Shown here in pieces: positions 1 through 8,446 of a stretch of 64,000 bases of DNA (within the stretch, counting starts at the first letter, position 1; each line of letters opens with the position of its first letter). Made by a program: the position numbers and the translations under genes. The stretch covers positions 1-64,000 of the forward strand of contig JAIQFD010000008.1 of assembly GCA_020073495.1 (NCBI GenBank), written 5' to 3'. The notes under the pieces are model-generated. The model was not told where the DNA came from. It made no database searches and saw only the letters and a program-made list of their open reading frames with translations. Origin of the DNA: Terriglobia bacterium (GTDB lineage Bacteria; Acidobacteriota; Terriglobia; Terriglobales; Acidobacteriaceae).

Positions 1-100
1 GGCATAAACGAGCAACCCGGTTCCCAATTCAGGCCCGCTCGATAGCTCTCGCAGTCAACTGGACGTGTAACGGGCTACTCAGAAACGAGTGCTCGGCGGC

Positions 101-190
101 TGACTGTTGAGAACAGACCATATCGCCAGTTACAAAATGCTCCTCCACAGATTGTGTATCCGATCTCAGGGACCACGAGAGGGGTGCGGC
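101..190 (+). repeat. dispersed repeat A, copy 1
   Basis: About 85-90 bases beginning TGACTGTTGAGAACAGACC align with 5781-5868. Shared blocks include AACAGACC, TCGCCAGTTAC, a CTCC(T/C)CCACA block and GATCTCAG(G/C)GACCAC. Its first 33 bases are a member of the short TAACTGTTGAGAACAG family described at 10771. Alignment was by eye, so the edges are approximate. Confidence 0.7.
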
Positions 191-224
191 CAGGCCAGAT
201 CCGCTCGGCTTCTTACCAGGACAG

Positions 225-313
225 GCATGGCCCGGAGACCATCTCCACAAGAGGCCGGGCACATTTGCGCAGACTGAATTTCGTTCTTCGACTTCTTCCT
301 CTTGCAGTCGCGT
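225..313 (+). repeat. dispersed repeat B, copy 1
   Basis: About 88 bases, from GGCATGGCCCGGAGACC to CTTGCAGTCGCG, match 7016-7105 in the same orientation with a few substitutions and a one-base indel. The indel shifts any reading frame between copies, so this looks like a non-coding or decayed repeat. No inverted ends were seen. Confidence 0.75.
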
Positions 314-547
314 GGCGGCTGGCGCACAAGCTCGGCCGCTGCCAACCTCAACCCATGGGTGAACCGGAACTCGAACTGTAGCTTGGGCCCTGGGCCCACG
401 CTCGGCTCACAGGTTCTGACGACGGACAATTTGGACAGGCCCAGTCTAAGACCGCCGACCTTTATTTTTCGACCCAGCGACGCTCATGGAGCGCCCCTCA
501 GGCCGCCGATTGTGGTGTTTGAATCGCGCAGCCAACGCGCACTCGCA

Positions 548-2659
548 TCAGTTCAGCCCGGACTGCGTGGCTTTGACCAGGGTCGCCCCGGTCTTGGTCG
601 CGTAGTAAATACTCGAAGCTTCGGAAAGACTGCTGTCGTTATCCACGATGATGCCGGTTGTGCCTCCAGCGGCGGCCAGCGCGGTGCTGCTGGCATTGAC
701 GGTTGGAAAGCCACCGGTGATGTCCAGGCTCATGACGCAGCCTGCGGTTCCGCCACCGGTGGTAGCTATACAATGGTCCGTGACCCCCACGAAAATGTAG
801 TCCTTCTGGAGCGCATCGTTGTAAAACTCCGTAACCGGCGACGAGTCCGCCGCGCCGGTAGCCAGAGCCGCCGTTGTAATGTCGCTGGGGTTCAACCGGC
901 CACTGCCGTCGAATCCGACGCTGTAGAGGGTCGGAAGCGTCCCGGTGCCGGTTCCGGCGACGTACATGAGCGGTGTCCCCGATCCGGTGTACCAGGCATG
1001 GTTAAAGTCCGGGAAGTACGGCCCTGTGTAGGTCGTGCTCTGCGTGCCCACGGGTACGGAGACGGTGCTCGCCATACTCGTGGGGGCTTGCACGACCAGG
1101 GCGTTGGTCCCGTCGGAATTGAAGGAAGCGTAGACCATCTGATTGGTGCTATCGATGGTTACGGGATTCACGGACGTGCTGCCGTTAGCCAGGACCGCGC
1201 TATAAACAACCGGCGGTGACGTGCCAGTGTCCGTCACATAATCGATACGACCGCTGCCATCCGTAAAAAAGATCTTATTCGATACCGAATCGTATACCGG
1301 AGTTGACGGAACTGCATTGATGGGGACGCTCCAAACGAGCGTTGGGGTTGCACTGCCGTTGAATACGTTGCTGATCTTGTATAGGTAGCCGGAGCCATTC
1401 CCGGCCGAATCATAGGTCGTGGCGTAGGCGACATCGTTGGCATCGTTCGGTGTGTAAACGACGAAAGCGGCATTTGTGGAGCTTTGGTTTGTGGTGCCGC
1501 CGTCCGGCGAAAGCAGCACCCTCCGGTCCACGGCGTCGTTCCCCCCGGCACCGCCCGGCACGACTGCCGCCGTCGGGCTGGTCCCGTTGGTTCCCGTGGT
1601 GCCAATGGTCAGCACGTGGAAGTAGGAGCTGCCCGTAGGGAGATTCTCAACGTAAGCAATTTGCGTTCCACTCTGTGAGAGCTCCACGGAAGCCGGCACC
1701 TGTCCGGTGCCTGAGGCGTAGGCGAACATCACCGTCGGCCCGTTCCCGGTGCAGTAACCGGTTGAGGCGGGCGAGCTATAGAGATTGTTCACTCCGATGA
1801 TGTTGGCTTGACCGCCCGACGCGGGGTTCGCTGGGATACCGATCACCACGAAGTCGCTCGCGCAGCTTGGAGCCGCGGTCACGTCAAACACAAATTTGGC
1901 GGGGAAGGTCTGGCCCCCGCCAGGAGCGACGTTCAGGGTGAATGGTTCTCCCGTGGCGTCATTGACATAACCAGTACCGTTCCACTGATCGAATTCATAA
2001 GCATTGGGACCGTTGCTCCAGATGTTGGTCTCCAACCCGCTGCCGATGAAGAGAAGCCCGTTGTTATCGATCGAGGGGTTGATGGAGGGGTAGAGAACAT
2101 CGTTGTACAAGAACCTCCCGCTGGGGCTTGTGGTTTGGGCGGGCCCACCTGGATACAGGGGATAGGCGCCAACGCCCCCTCCGGCGGTCACGGTGAGGGT
2201 GCCGGCGGTGGCGAGGTATTGGCCATTGCCAATGTCGGTTGTGCTGAGGCTGCCGTACCCGGTGTTGGGACCAATGGTGAATGTAAAGTCGAACCGCGGC
2301 TCGAACGCAGAGGTCGAAGGGGTCGCCGACAGGGGCATGCTCCAGTCTCTGCGGCTACGCTTGCCTGCCTTGCCGCGCCCGCCCTGCCGTTCCGGCCACC
2401 TGGCCTCCGGATGGCGGCGATACCAATGCTGCACCCAGCGGGGATCTCTTTGGATTCGGGCCATCACGGAACGGACGTTCGAATCCGGGTAGAGGATATG
2501 ATGGTGCGTCCAATCCGAAACGATTCCCTGCGGAACGTGCGGTGAAGGCGCTTGCCCTCCCATCAAAACCGATGGGACCAACACCAAGCAGAAAACCACC
2601 GCAGCGAGGGACAGCTTGTAAACCAAACTCATCTTGGCGCTCGTAGACTGCTCCTTCAA
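548..2659 (-). CDS. large secreted protein of unknown family
   Basis: 703 residues on the minus strand. The N-terminus has a short charged stretch, then a hydrophobic segment (about residues 12-34, LSLAAVVFCLVLVPSVLMGG), which fits a Sec signal peptide. A basic, proline- and arginine-rich stretch follows (about 60-105). The remainder is Gly/Ser/Thr/Asn-rich with repeated short beta-prone units and many aromatic/Asp patterns, which resembles a secreted beta-propeller or beta-helix protein. I recognise no catalytic motif. The start used is TTG, because GGGGAGAT lies just upstream. An ATG ten codons in (2632) has its nearest purine box too far away, but would also leave a signal peptide. It appears to be a single-gene unit with repeats on both sides. 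Function is not assigned. Confidence 0.8.
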   Translation of the reverse strand: MKEQSTSAKMSLVYKLSLAAVVFCLVLVPSVLMGGQAPSPHVPQGIVSDWTHHHILYPDSNVRSVMARIQRDPRWVQHWYRRHPEARWPERQGGRGKAGKRSRRDWSMPLSATPSTSAFEPRFDFTFTIGPNTGYGSLSTTDIGNGQYLATAGTLTVTAGGGVGAYPLYPGGPAQTTSPSGRFLYNDVLYPSINPSIDNNGLLFIGSGLETNIWSNGPNAYEFDQWNGTGYVNDATGEPFTLNVAPGGGQTFPAKFVFDVTAAPSCASDFVVIGIPANPASGGQANIIGVNNLYSSPASTGYCTGNGPTVMFAYASGTGQVPASVELSQSGTQIAYVENLPTGSSYFHVLTIGTTGTNGTSPTAAVVPGGAGGNDAVDRRVLLSPDGGTTNQSSTNAAFVVYTPNDANDVAYATTYDSAGNGSGYLYKISNVFNGSATPTLVWSVPINAVPSTPVYDSVSNKIFFTDGSGRIDYVTDTGTSPPVVYSAVLANGSTSVNPVTIDSTNQMVYASFNSDGTNALVVQAPTSMASTVSVPVGTQSTTYTGPYFPDFNHAWYTGSGTPLMYVAGTGTGTLPTLYSVGFDGSGRLNPSDITTAALATGAADSSPVTEFYNDALQKDYIFVGVTDHCIATTGGGTAGCVMSLDITGGFPTVNASSTALAAAGGTTGIIVDNDSSLSEASSIYYATKTGATLVKATQSGLN

Positions 2660-3146
2660 ATCTCCCCTGGCGAGAATGAATCCAGGCGTTCTTATCCGGT
2701 CACGCGCTTCATCTCTACCCTATATCCTGGCAGTTGGTTGAAAAACCCTGTGACAACCAGGCGTTGGCCGACTGCCTGCAATTTCCCGTCTCGTAGGTAT
2801 CTCCACCTCTTACGGTTGCGACTCCCCTTCGTCTAAGACGCGCATGTTTATACTCATGTATTAAACACGATGCGTGAAGGGTACTAGTACTTACTAAAGT
2901 ACCGTGAGGACGGCCGCCAGCCCACGGAGAACGACAGAGAGGGGGCTGGCGAGGGACGACAGGGGGAACATCGGCAAACGGCTATTTTCTACCCCAGAAG
3001 CCGAGTACAAGGAAGCCACGTTTTCCTCGAAGCACTTCTCTTGATATTCGAGACGAGCAGCCCCGTGAGTAAACCATGAAAATGGCCGCGCGTTTCATGA
3101 CAGCACTCTAGACCCACCTTATGACTACACTCGAGCGCCGTGGCGG
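2660..3146. other. intergenic region upstream of the secreted protein
   Basis: About 490 bases between the start of the minus-strand secreted-protein gene and the first inverted-repeat arm at 3147. It must contain that gene's promoter, but no clear -35/-10 pair stands out. I see no RNA gene or recognisable riboswitch. The AT content rises at about 2835-2910. Confidence 0.5.
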
Positions 3147-3504
3147 TAACTGTTGAGAACAGGCCTTCTCACCAGTAATCCCGAAACGGGAGCGCCGCGC
3201 CCTCTCAAGCTTGACCGCCACGTTTGTCAGCCGCCCGGTCGAGCAGGTCTGCAACCAGCAACAGCGCATTCCGCTGCTGGTCAGTCAGTCCCTTCCGCTC
3301 TGCCGCGATCTTCCGCAGGAGACCAGTGTCGCGTGATGCCAGCGCCGCCTCGATGCTGTGCCGGCCCGGCTTGTCGGAAGAGTCGGTCACCTTTCGGCAT
3401 TGTAATCGGGCGCGTCACTGTGACAGAGGTGAGAGCTGTGGCGGGGTTGGAGCGCCCCACGGGAAAGGCGATTACTGGTGAGAGGGGGATTTCGCAACAG
3501 TTAG
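3147..3504. repeat. inverted-repeat-bounded element, 358 bp
   Basis: The left arm at 3147-3178 reads TAACTGTTGAGAACAGGC and continues CTTCTCACCAGTAA. The right arm at 3472-3504 (TTACTGGTGAGAGGGGG, ending CAACAGTTAG) is its imperfect reverse complement, so the arms bound a 293-base interior. The interior carries a small minus-strand reading frame (3205-3390). The arms belong to the family seen at 10771-10860, 11605, 8262 and 101. No target-site duplication was found by eye, and no transposase is present. It could be a MITE-like element or a pair of REP-like units around a gene. Confidence 0.65.
3205..3390 (-). CDS. small protein, unknown (61 aa), inside inverted repeats
   Basis: 61 residues from a GTG start, with AAAG directly upstream on the minus strand. 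The sequence is rich in Ala, Leu, Arg and Asp with heptad-like spacing (for example RNALLLVADLLDRAADKR near the C-terminus), predicting two or more helices. No family is recognised. It is the only plausible gene inside the inverted-repeat-bounded segment 3147-3504, so it could be a passenger of that element. Alternatively it could be a normal small gene lying between two REP-like units. The small size keeps confidence modest. Confidence 0.4.
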   Translation of the reverse strand: MTDSSDKPGRHSIEAALASRDTGLLRKIAAERKGLTDQQRNALLLVADLLDRAADKRGGQA

Positions 3505-3510
3505 CGACTT

Positions 3511-3957
3511 CTAATCACACTTGCACCATGGTGCTTGCTTGGGTTCCCATAGCTGCGCCGTCCAATATAGGTCATTGAGGAAAAGGCACGCTTTCCCCGC
3601 CTTGTATTCAGACGAGCGGAACCTGAATGACTGATGCGGTTTGCCGTCGCATGTGATGAGAACGCGATGGCTACCCTTCAAGTCCAATCCTGCGATCTTG
3701 GTGCTCTTCTGTCTCGGCCAAGACACTGGCTTCTGGGAGTCAACCTTGAATGAGAAGTTCCCTGACTTGCAGAACAATCCGGGAGCTGAGGTGGACGGCG
3801 GTTCGTCGCGAATCGGTGCGACACAGATCGACCCGGAACCGTTCTGTCCCGCAAGTGTCGTGGGGATGCACAGAGCAACGGGTTTCAGCACTCCCACAGA
3901 GACCCCCAGCGTCGTAGTTCCTTGGTTACCTTGGAGCGGCAGGAAGTCACAGCCCAC
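3511..3957 (-). CDS. unknown protein, possibly N-terminally truncated (148 aa)
   Basis: 148 residues with a natural-looking composition. There are six or seven Cys and a C-terminal stretch with an ITCDGKPHQSFRF block, a CLFLNDLY block and a terminal APWCKCD. This looks like a conserved Cys-containing domain rather than a shadow frame. The only in-frame start is GTG at 3957, right after an in-frame TGA, with no ribosome binding site and no signal peptide. It may therefore be the 3' remnant of a longer gene disrupted upstream. It ends six bases before the right inverted-repeat arm at 3504. The antisense frame that extends the TPR gene upstream of 4001 overlaps this region and is judged spurious. 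Confidence 0.4.
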   Translation of the reverse strand: MGCDFLPLQGNQGTTTLGVSVGVLKPVALCIPTTLAGQNGSGSICVAPIRDEPPSTSAPGLFCKSGNFSFKVDSQKPVSWPRQKSTKIAGLDLKGSHRVLITCDGKPHQSFRFRSSEYKAGKACLFLNDLYWTAQLWEPKQAPWCKCD

Positions 3958-4000
3958 AATTCAGAGACGCAGGTATTCTGTAAGCTTCCGGGAGGCCTGG

Positions 4001-5737
4001 ATGCATCGAGTGCTACTGATCCTGTTCTTAACGTTCTCGTCATTCGTATTCGCGCAGCACGAGCCGTCGCCCGCTACCGATCTCGACTGGGAAGCTGAGA
4101 TGAATCTGTTCAACCGCTTCTACACCGGAGATGACCCGCAGGGAGCATACGCTCACGCCGAGAAAATGCTCGAAATCGCCAACCGAAAGAAGCTCGGTGC
4201 GCGGGAGGTCGGAGCCAGTGAATGGGCGATCGGAGAGGCACTCCGCAAAATGGAAAAATTCAGTGAGGCGGAACCGCGTCTGCGCCAGTCGTTGAAATCG
4301 CGCGAGTCGGTATTACCCCCGACGCATTATCGCGTCCTTCAGTCGGTCGACGCTCTAGCGAATATCCTTTACCTGGAAGGGAAGTACGACGAAGCGGCGC
4401 CTTTGACCGAACGCGCGATCGCCGGTTACGCGGCAATGACAGACCGCGACGGGCCCGACGAATGCCACTACGGCCTGGCGCTGCAGAATCTCGGTACGAT
4501 GGAAATGGCGAAGAAGAATGCCGATAAGGCAGAAGGCTTGCTCATCCGGGCAGCGAACTCCTTCGCGAACGTCAGCCTGGGATGCGGTCAGTTGCACGGT
4601 GTGTACTGGAGCCTGGCTTCGGTGTACTGGCTCGAGAACCGGAAGGACAAAGTCGAGGAGGTCTACCAGGCGGCCGTCAAGGTATTCGCGCCTGAAGCGG
4701 GCGAAGATGCCGATTACCACTACGGCTACTACCTAATGTGTCTTGCAGGCGTGTACACGTCCGAGAAGCGTTTCGACGAGGCGGACGCACTGTTCAAACG
4801 AGCGATCCAGGCGGCGACCCATGTCTCGACTTCCGAAGGTCCGGAAACGAGCGCGGAACTTCTGACAGCGGTTCTTCGTGAGTACAGGTACATGCTGGTC
4901 GCCGCCAACCGCACGGCCGATATCGCCGCTGTCGATCAGCAACTTCAAGCGTCGGCGGCCGCCACCGCCGCGGACGCGAAGCACCCTGAGATGCAGCTGG
5001 AGGTCCTAAGAGACGAAGCGCTCCGGGCGGAACAGGACCGGAGATTCGATGACGCGGAGAAGAGCCTCAGGCGGGAGGTGGAGGTCGCCCGCAGTCTAGG
5101 TCCGGGAGATGGCCGTGCGGTCTTGGCTGAAGTGGACCTGGCCTATTTTCTAGAACGCATGAAGAGGCCTGACGAGGCGCTCCGTACCGCAGAGCAAGCC
5201 TTCAACGAAGCAAAGCGCGGCTTCAGCGATGACCCGAATGTATTCGGCCGGGCTTGCGACGCCATGGCGTTCCTCTACGACGCTCGCCACAACGATCCGG
5301 CGCTGGAATCGATGCTGAAACTCTCCGTAAAGATCTGGGAGCCGTATCCGAATAAGGCCGATTTCCATTATCCAAGGGCGCTCACAGCGCTTGGGCGCTT
5401 CTACCTAACGCGGAAGCAGTACACGAAAGCTGAGCCCTTGTTTCTCGAGTCACTGAAGCTAGTGGAGCGAACGCAAGGGGCCGACAATTTCTCGATTGTT
5501 TCGGCGGTCGAGAGTCTCGGTTATCTATACGCGCAAATGGGAGCGTACGACAAAGCAGAGCCATACTACCGTCGAGACCTTGCGTTGTGGGAGAAACGGT
5601 TCGGGACGAATAGTCCGATGTTGAATGGCGTACTGTATACCCTGGCCGAGGTCATGCGTAATCTCGGCCGTCCCAAGGAAGCTGACGAGTTCATGGCCCG
5701 CCGCGAGCGGCTCACTACCCCAGCCACCCAGAAATGA
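4001..5737 (+). CDS. secreted tetratricopeptide-repeat protein
   Basis: 578 residues from the ATG at 4001, chosen because GGAGG lies six bases upstream and translation opens with a signal peptide (MHRVLLILFLTFSSFVFAQ). The open frame continues upstream to 3641 but has no start signal there. After the signal the protein is almost entirely helical TPR-type repeats. Recurring motifs such as EAxPLxxRAI, NLGTMEMAKKNADKAEGLL, EKRFDEADALFKRAI, YTKAEPLFLESLKLVE and KAEPYYRRDLALWEKRFG match the kinesin-light-chain/TPR_10-12 pattern with about 42-residue spacing. This implies a periplasmic or surface protein-interaction scaffold. No enzymatic domain is seen. It stands alone, with dispersed repeat A just downstream. 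Confidence 0.85.
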   Translation: MHRVLLILFLTFSSFVFAQHEPSPATDLDWEAEMNLFNRFYTGDDPQGAYAHAEKMLEIANRKKLGAREVGASEWAIGEALRKMEKFSEAEPRLRQSLKSRESVLPPTHYRVLQSVDALANILYLEGKYDEAAPLTERAIAGYAAMTDRDGPDECHYGLALQNLGTMEMAKKNADKAEGLLIRAANSFANVSLGCGQLHGVYWSLASVYWLENRKDKVEEVYQAAVKVFAPEAGEDADYHYGYYLMCLAGVYTSEKRFDEADALFKRAIQAATHVSTSEGPETSAELLTAVLREYRYMLVAANRTADIAAVDQQLQASAAATAADAKHPEMQLEVLRDEALRAEQDRRFDDAEKSLRREVEVARSLGPGDGRAVLAEVDLAYFLERMKRPDEALRTAEQAFNEAKRGFSDDPNVFGRACDAMAFLYDARHNDPALESMLKLSVKIWEPYPNKADFHYPRALTALGRFYLTRKQYTKAEPLFLESLKLVERTQGADNFSIVSAVESLGYLYAQMGAYDKAEPYYRRDLALWEKRFGTNSPMLNGVLYTLAEVMRNLGRPKEADEFMARRERLTTPATQK

Positions 5738-6244
5738 GACCCTGACCAAGCAAGATGTCGGCGTGCGTTACACCCGGCACAACCGGAGATAACAGACCTT
5801 CTCGCCAGTTACGAACTGCTCCCCCACATCTTGTGGTGGCGATCTCAGCGACCACTATCGGGATCGGGGGTACTCATGCCGCCCAATGCTGACAACACAA
5901 GAATCCCGGCCGCGTGCGCTGCTACAAGTCCCTGCGCCATGGGTTTTGGGGCACTCTATAAAAGGGGCGTTCGTTCGCTCAGAACAGCCGCGACTCCCCC
6001 AAATGAGATGCATAAACACAAGCACCCCGAGGCAGTTCTAATGGCCCATCTTCCAAGTTGGACCCCCTGTCGAACAACACCTACAGCCGGGCGGCTCCTG
6101 CGTGCAGCCAGGTGCTACTGACGACCGCAGGGGACGCCAAGTATCATTACTTTCTTGCCCTAGCGTGTTCTGCGTCCGGCGGTTTTCAGGGCTGTCCGCT
6201 TTCATCCGCGTCAACACGCGGCGACGAGGTTTAGGGAGAAGGGA
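5738..6244. other. intergenic region with repeat A copy 2
   Basis: About 500 bases. The first part (5781-5868) is the second copy of dispersed repeat A. The rest holds no convincing gene, RNA or terminator. GGGAGAAGGGA at the right end is the ribosome binding site of the next gene. Confidence 0.55.
5781..5868 (+). repeat. dispersed repeat A, copy 2
   Basis: Same orientation as 101-190. It starts ACCGGAGATAACAGACC and shares TCTCGCCAGTTACGAACTGC, a CCCCCACA block and GATCTCAGCGACCAC. The copies diverge at about 15-20 percent of positions by eye. It sits directly 3' of the TPR gene. Confidence 0.65.
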
Positions 6245-6919
6245 ATGTCCTGGCGGCAGCTGGCTAGCTTGCTGTGGCAGGCCGCACCGCGCACGCCGCG
6301 TGCGAGCGGCTGGCAGGCCGCTCTGCGCCATCTGGGCGGCTTCGGCCTGTTCGCGCTGGCCATCCTCGACGGCTCACCCGTCCCGACGCTCGGCGGTCTC
6401 GATCTGCTGACCGTCGTCCTGGCCGCGCGGCACCGCGAGCCCTGGTATTACTACGCGCTCATCGCCACCGCCGGAGGGCTGATCGGGTCCTTCATCACCT
6501 ATTCCATCGCGCGCAAAGCCGGTGAGGCTTACCTTACGCGCCATTTAGGCCAAGGCGGGGTCCGCCGCCTGCTCGACTTCGTCCGCCAGTGGGGAGGAGG
6601 CACCCTGATCATCGCCACCCTTTTTCCCCCACCGTTCCCGGCCACTCTGGTCTTCGCTGCGGCGGGCATTCTGAACTATCCCCCGCGGCGGTACCTCATC
6701 GCGATCGCGGCGGGGCGCGCCCTCCGCTACAGCCTGCTGGCCTGGGCCGCGGAGCACTACGGACGCCACTTTGTCCTGCTGGTCCGCCATCCCGAGCGCT
6801 ACCTGGGTTGGTCGATTCTGATAGGAGGCCTTGTCATCGCGATGGTGGCCGCAGCCTTGTTTACGTGGCGGTGGGTGCGCGAGGCCGCCCCGCTCGAGGA
6901 GCAGCGGTCGGGATCGTAG
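6245..6919 (+). CDS. DedA/YqaA-like membrane protein (VTT domain)
   Basis: 224 residues. The sequence shows the SNARE-associated/VTT (DedA superfamily) pattern: a first hydrophobic segment at about 29-48 containing DGSPVPTLGG, a second at about 64-85 with GGLIGSFITYSIARKAGE, then LFPPPFPATLVFAAAGILNYPPRRY at about 120-145. The last resembles the re-entrant loop motif of this family. A final transmembrane helix lies near 192-212, followed by a short acidic tail. The family is known as inner-membrane proteins linked to lipid carrier recycling and membrane homeostasis; this member's substrate is unknown. The start is supported by GGGAGAAGGGA upstream. It is a single-gene unit. Confidence 0.8.
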   Translation: MSWRQLASLLWQAAPRTPRASGWQAALRHLGGFGLFALAILDGSPVPTLGGLDLLTVVLAARHREPWYYYALIATAGGLIGSFITYSIARKAGEAYLTRHLGQGGVRRLLDFVRQWGGGTLIIATLFPPPFPATLVFAAAGILNYPPRRYLIAIAAGRALRYSLLAWAAEHYGRHFVLLVRHPERYLGWSILIGGLVIAMVAAALFTWRWVREAAPLEEQRSGS

Positions 6920-7510
6920 CCATTGAGAATCACATGACAATGGTTACAACGGAATCGGCGCCTGCTGGTGGCTGCTTTGCGTGACGGATGACCCTACGCA
7001 CGCGCGGAACTCATCATGGCCCGGAGACCATCTCCACGAAGAGGCCGGATGCATTTGCGCAGACTGAATTTCGTTCTTCGCCTTCTTCTTCTTGCAGTCG
7101 CGCGGCGGACCATACATTATCAACAGTTATCCCCTTACGCCTTGCACGTTCGCCACATACTGCTGCTGGTTCCCTCTGAATCTCGGGTCAGTCGTCGTGC
7201 GCGCCATTCGGCCACGCTGACCATGATTCAGATGACGGCGATCTGTGCTGCTCCAACCAAATAGGCCGACACTGACGACGCAGCGCAACCCTCCTGAATT
7301 CATGCACTTAGATCCCCGCGAATCTAAGTCGCAGGATCCGGGTTTCTCGTTACCTTCGTACATTGCCCTGAGGTCACATCCATATGACAATCTTGGCTGT
7401 GGGGAACATTGACCAGAGCAGTGAACGTCGGCGGCTGTGGCACGGGACTGCTGTGTTGGCCCTTGCAGCTTACAGATGCAGCGACCTCAACATAGTCCCT
7501 GCTGATCGGA
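6920..7510. other. intergenic region with repeat B copy 2
   Basis: About 590 bases without a convincing gene. It contains the second copy of repeat B (7016-7105). A partial inverted copy of the TAACTGTTGA motif (TTATCAACAGTTAT, 7117-7130) follows. The remainder shows no recognisable feature. Confidence 0.5.
7016..7105 (+). repeat. dispersed repeat B, copy 2
   Basis: About 88 bases starting CATGGCCCGGAGACCATCTC, matching 225-313 in direct orientation. Copy 2 has CACGAAGAG where copy 1 has CACAAGAG, a one-base difference that breaks any common frame. Confidence 0.75.
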
Positions 7511-7825
7511 ATGCCCATGGCTGAAATGATTGCCGAAAAGCGTTCGTCGGTTCGACAACCAATCGATATCCGGGTACGGATCACCCTTCCAGACGAGAAG
7601 AGGTCGGTGATTTTTGGCCGGGGAGAAGACATCAGCATCGGAGGAATGGCTATTTTTGTCGCGACAGATCTGAATGTCGGCGAGCGTGTAGTCATAGAGT
7701 TCGTACTGCTATCGGGGCGGCAACTTAAACTGGAAGCCATCGTGCGGAATCGGCACAGCTACAGGTACGGTCTCGCGTTCGCAACCTTGACAACCGAACA
7801 GAGGAGTGAGATTGAACGCTTGTAG
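7511..7825 (+). CDS. PilZ domain protein
   Basis: 104 residues forming a single PilZ domain. The N-terminal RxxxR motif is seen as RSSVR (about residues 11-15), and the second motif (D/N)xSxxG as DISIGG (about 39-44). A beta-barrel pattern follows with ERVVIEFVL and GLAFATLT. These are the residues that bind cyclic di-GMP in PilZ proteins, so a c-di-GMP-responsive adaptor role is likely. Its target is not shown. It overlaps the next gene by 20 bases, so the two are probably co-transcribed and translationally coupled. Confidence 0.85.
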   Translation: MPMAEMIAEKRSSVRQPIDIRVRITLPDEKRSVIFGRGEDISIGGMAIFVATDLNVGERVVIEFVLLSGRQLKLEAIVRNRHSYRYGLAFATLTTEQRSEIERL

Positions 7826-8186
7826 CATCGCGAATCAACTCCGACGGCGCACTCGGGAGAGACCTGCAGTCCGTCGCTGGCTTCATTTCGCGCTTGCTTC
7901 AACTTTAGTTGTAATCGTCTTGTCCCCGGGATGGAGCTGGGGAGGAACAAGAGATCGCAAGCTCACGGCGGGTACGGGACCAGCCTATCCCGCGCTGGCG
8001 AAGAAACTGAAAATCACCGGCACAGTCAAGGCTGACCTCTTCATAGCACCGAATGGGACGATCAAGAGAATCGACGCTCGCGGACATCCCTTGCTGGTTC
8101 AGGCAGTCGTGGAATCGGTGAAGGCCTGGAAGTATGAACCCGCCTCAACCGGAACGATCAATTCCGTAATCTTCGTATTCAAGTGA
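7806..8186 (+). CDS. TonB C-terminal domain protein
   Basis: 126 residues from a GTG start inside the PilZ gene. A basic N-terminus and a hydrophobic segment (about 27-46) give either a signal peptide or a membrane anchor. Residues about 55-126 match the TonB-C fold, with PAYPALAKKLKITGTVKADL, then GTIKRIDARGHPLLVQAVVESVKAWKYEPA. The motif 'yP..a....i.G.v.....i...G.v.......G.p.L..aa..a...W.f.P' is characteristic. There is no long Pro-rich linker, so this is a short TonB-C protein rather than a classical TonB. It may interact with outer-membrane receptors or act as a structural domain. Confidence 0.8.
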   Translation: MRLNACSIANQLRRRTRERPAVRRWLHFALASTLVVIVLSPGWSWGGTRDRKLTAGTGPAYPALAKKLKITGTVKADLFIAPNGTIKRIDARGHPLLVQAVVESVKAWKYEPASTGTINSVIFVFK

Positions 8187-8261
8187 CCCCACTGTGGTCG
8201 TAGAGCAGAAGTGTTGCACTCTGTCGCAACCCGCCGCGCGGCAAAGGCTTTTCCTGCCGGA

Positions 8262-8294
8262 TGACTGTCGAGAACAGCCCTTTTCAGCCCGACC
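8262..8294 (+). repeat. short TAACTGTTGAGAACAG-family unit
   Basis: TGACTGTCGAGAACAGCCC, followed by TTTTCAGCCC, lies between the TonB-C gene and aceA. It is a diverged copy of the arm at 10771-10800. It lies just outside the correct aceA start and explains why a spurious longer aceA frame begins here. Confidence 0.6.
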
Positions 8295-8446
8295 AGAGAC
8301 TGTCCCCCTCGGATGCGTGGCGCGCGTTCATTTGGGTGGTTGGTCGGGACCAGCGTGCAGGAGAGCGGACTGGGTGTACAATCTTTGCCGTTTTCGAGGT
8401 CAAGAAGCGAATCTCGGTCACCAGCACCGAGAGCCAGGAAACGACT

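Larger units (their letters stand above)
1..547. other. intergenic accessory region with repeats
   Basis: I see no convincing gene here. The stretch lies downstream of the minus-strand gene at 548-2659. It holds one copy of the TAACTGTTGAGAACAG-type element (about 101-133), which begins a longer repeat shared with 5781-5868. It also holds a repeat of about 88 bases at 225-313 that recurs at 7016-7105. The short reading frames in it differ between repeat copies through small indels, which argues against coding. Confidence 0.6.

Noticed and set aside
302-1219. Plus-strand frame of 305 aa overlapping the secreted protein
   Set aside because: Antisense to a gene with a signal peptide; composition rich in Arg/Gly and no start signal.
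8261-8446. N-terminal extension of isocitrate lyase
   Set aside because: It runs through the short repeat unit at 8262-8294, lacks a ribosome binding site and adds 62 residues absent from the family; ATG 8447 is preferred.
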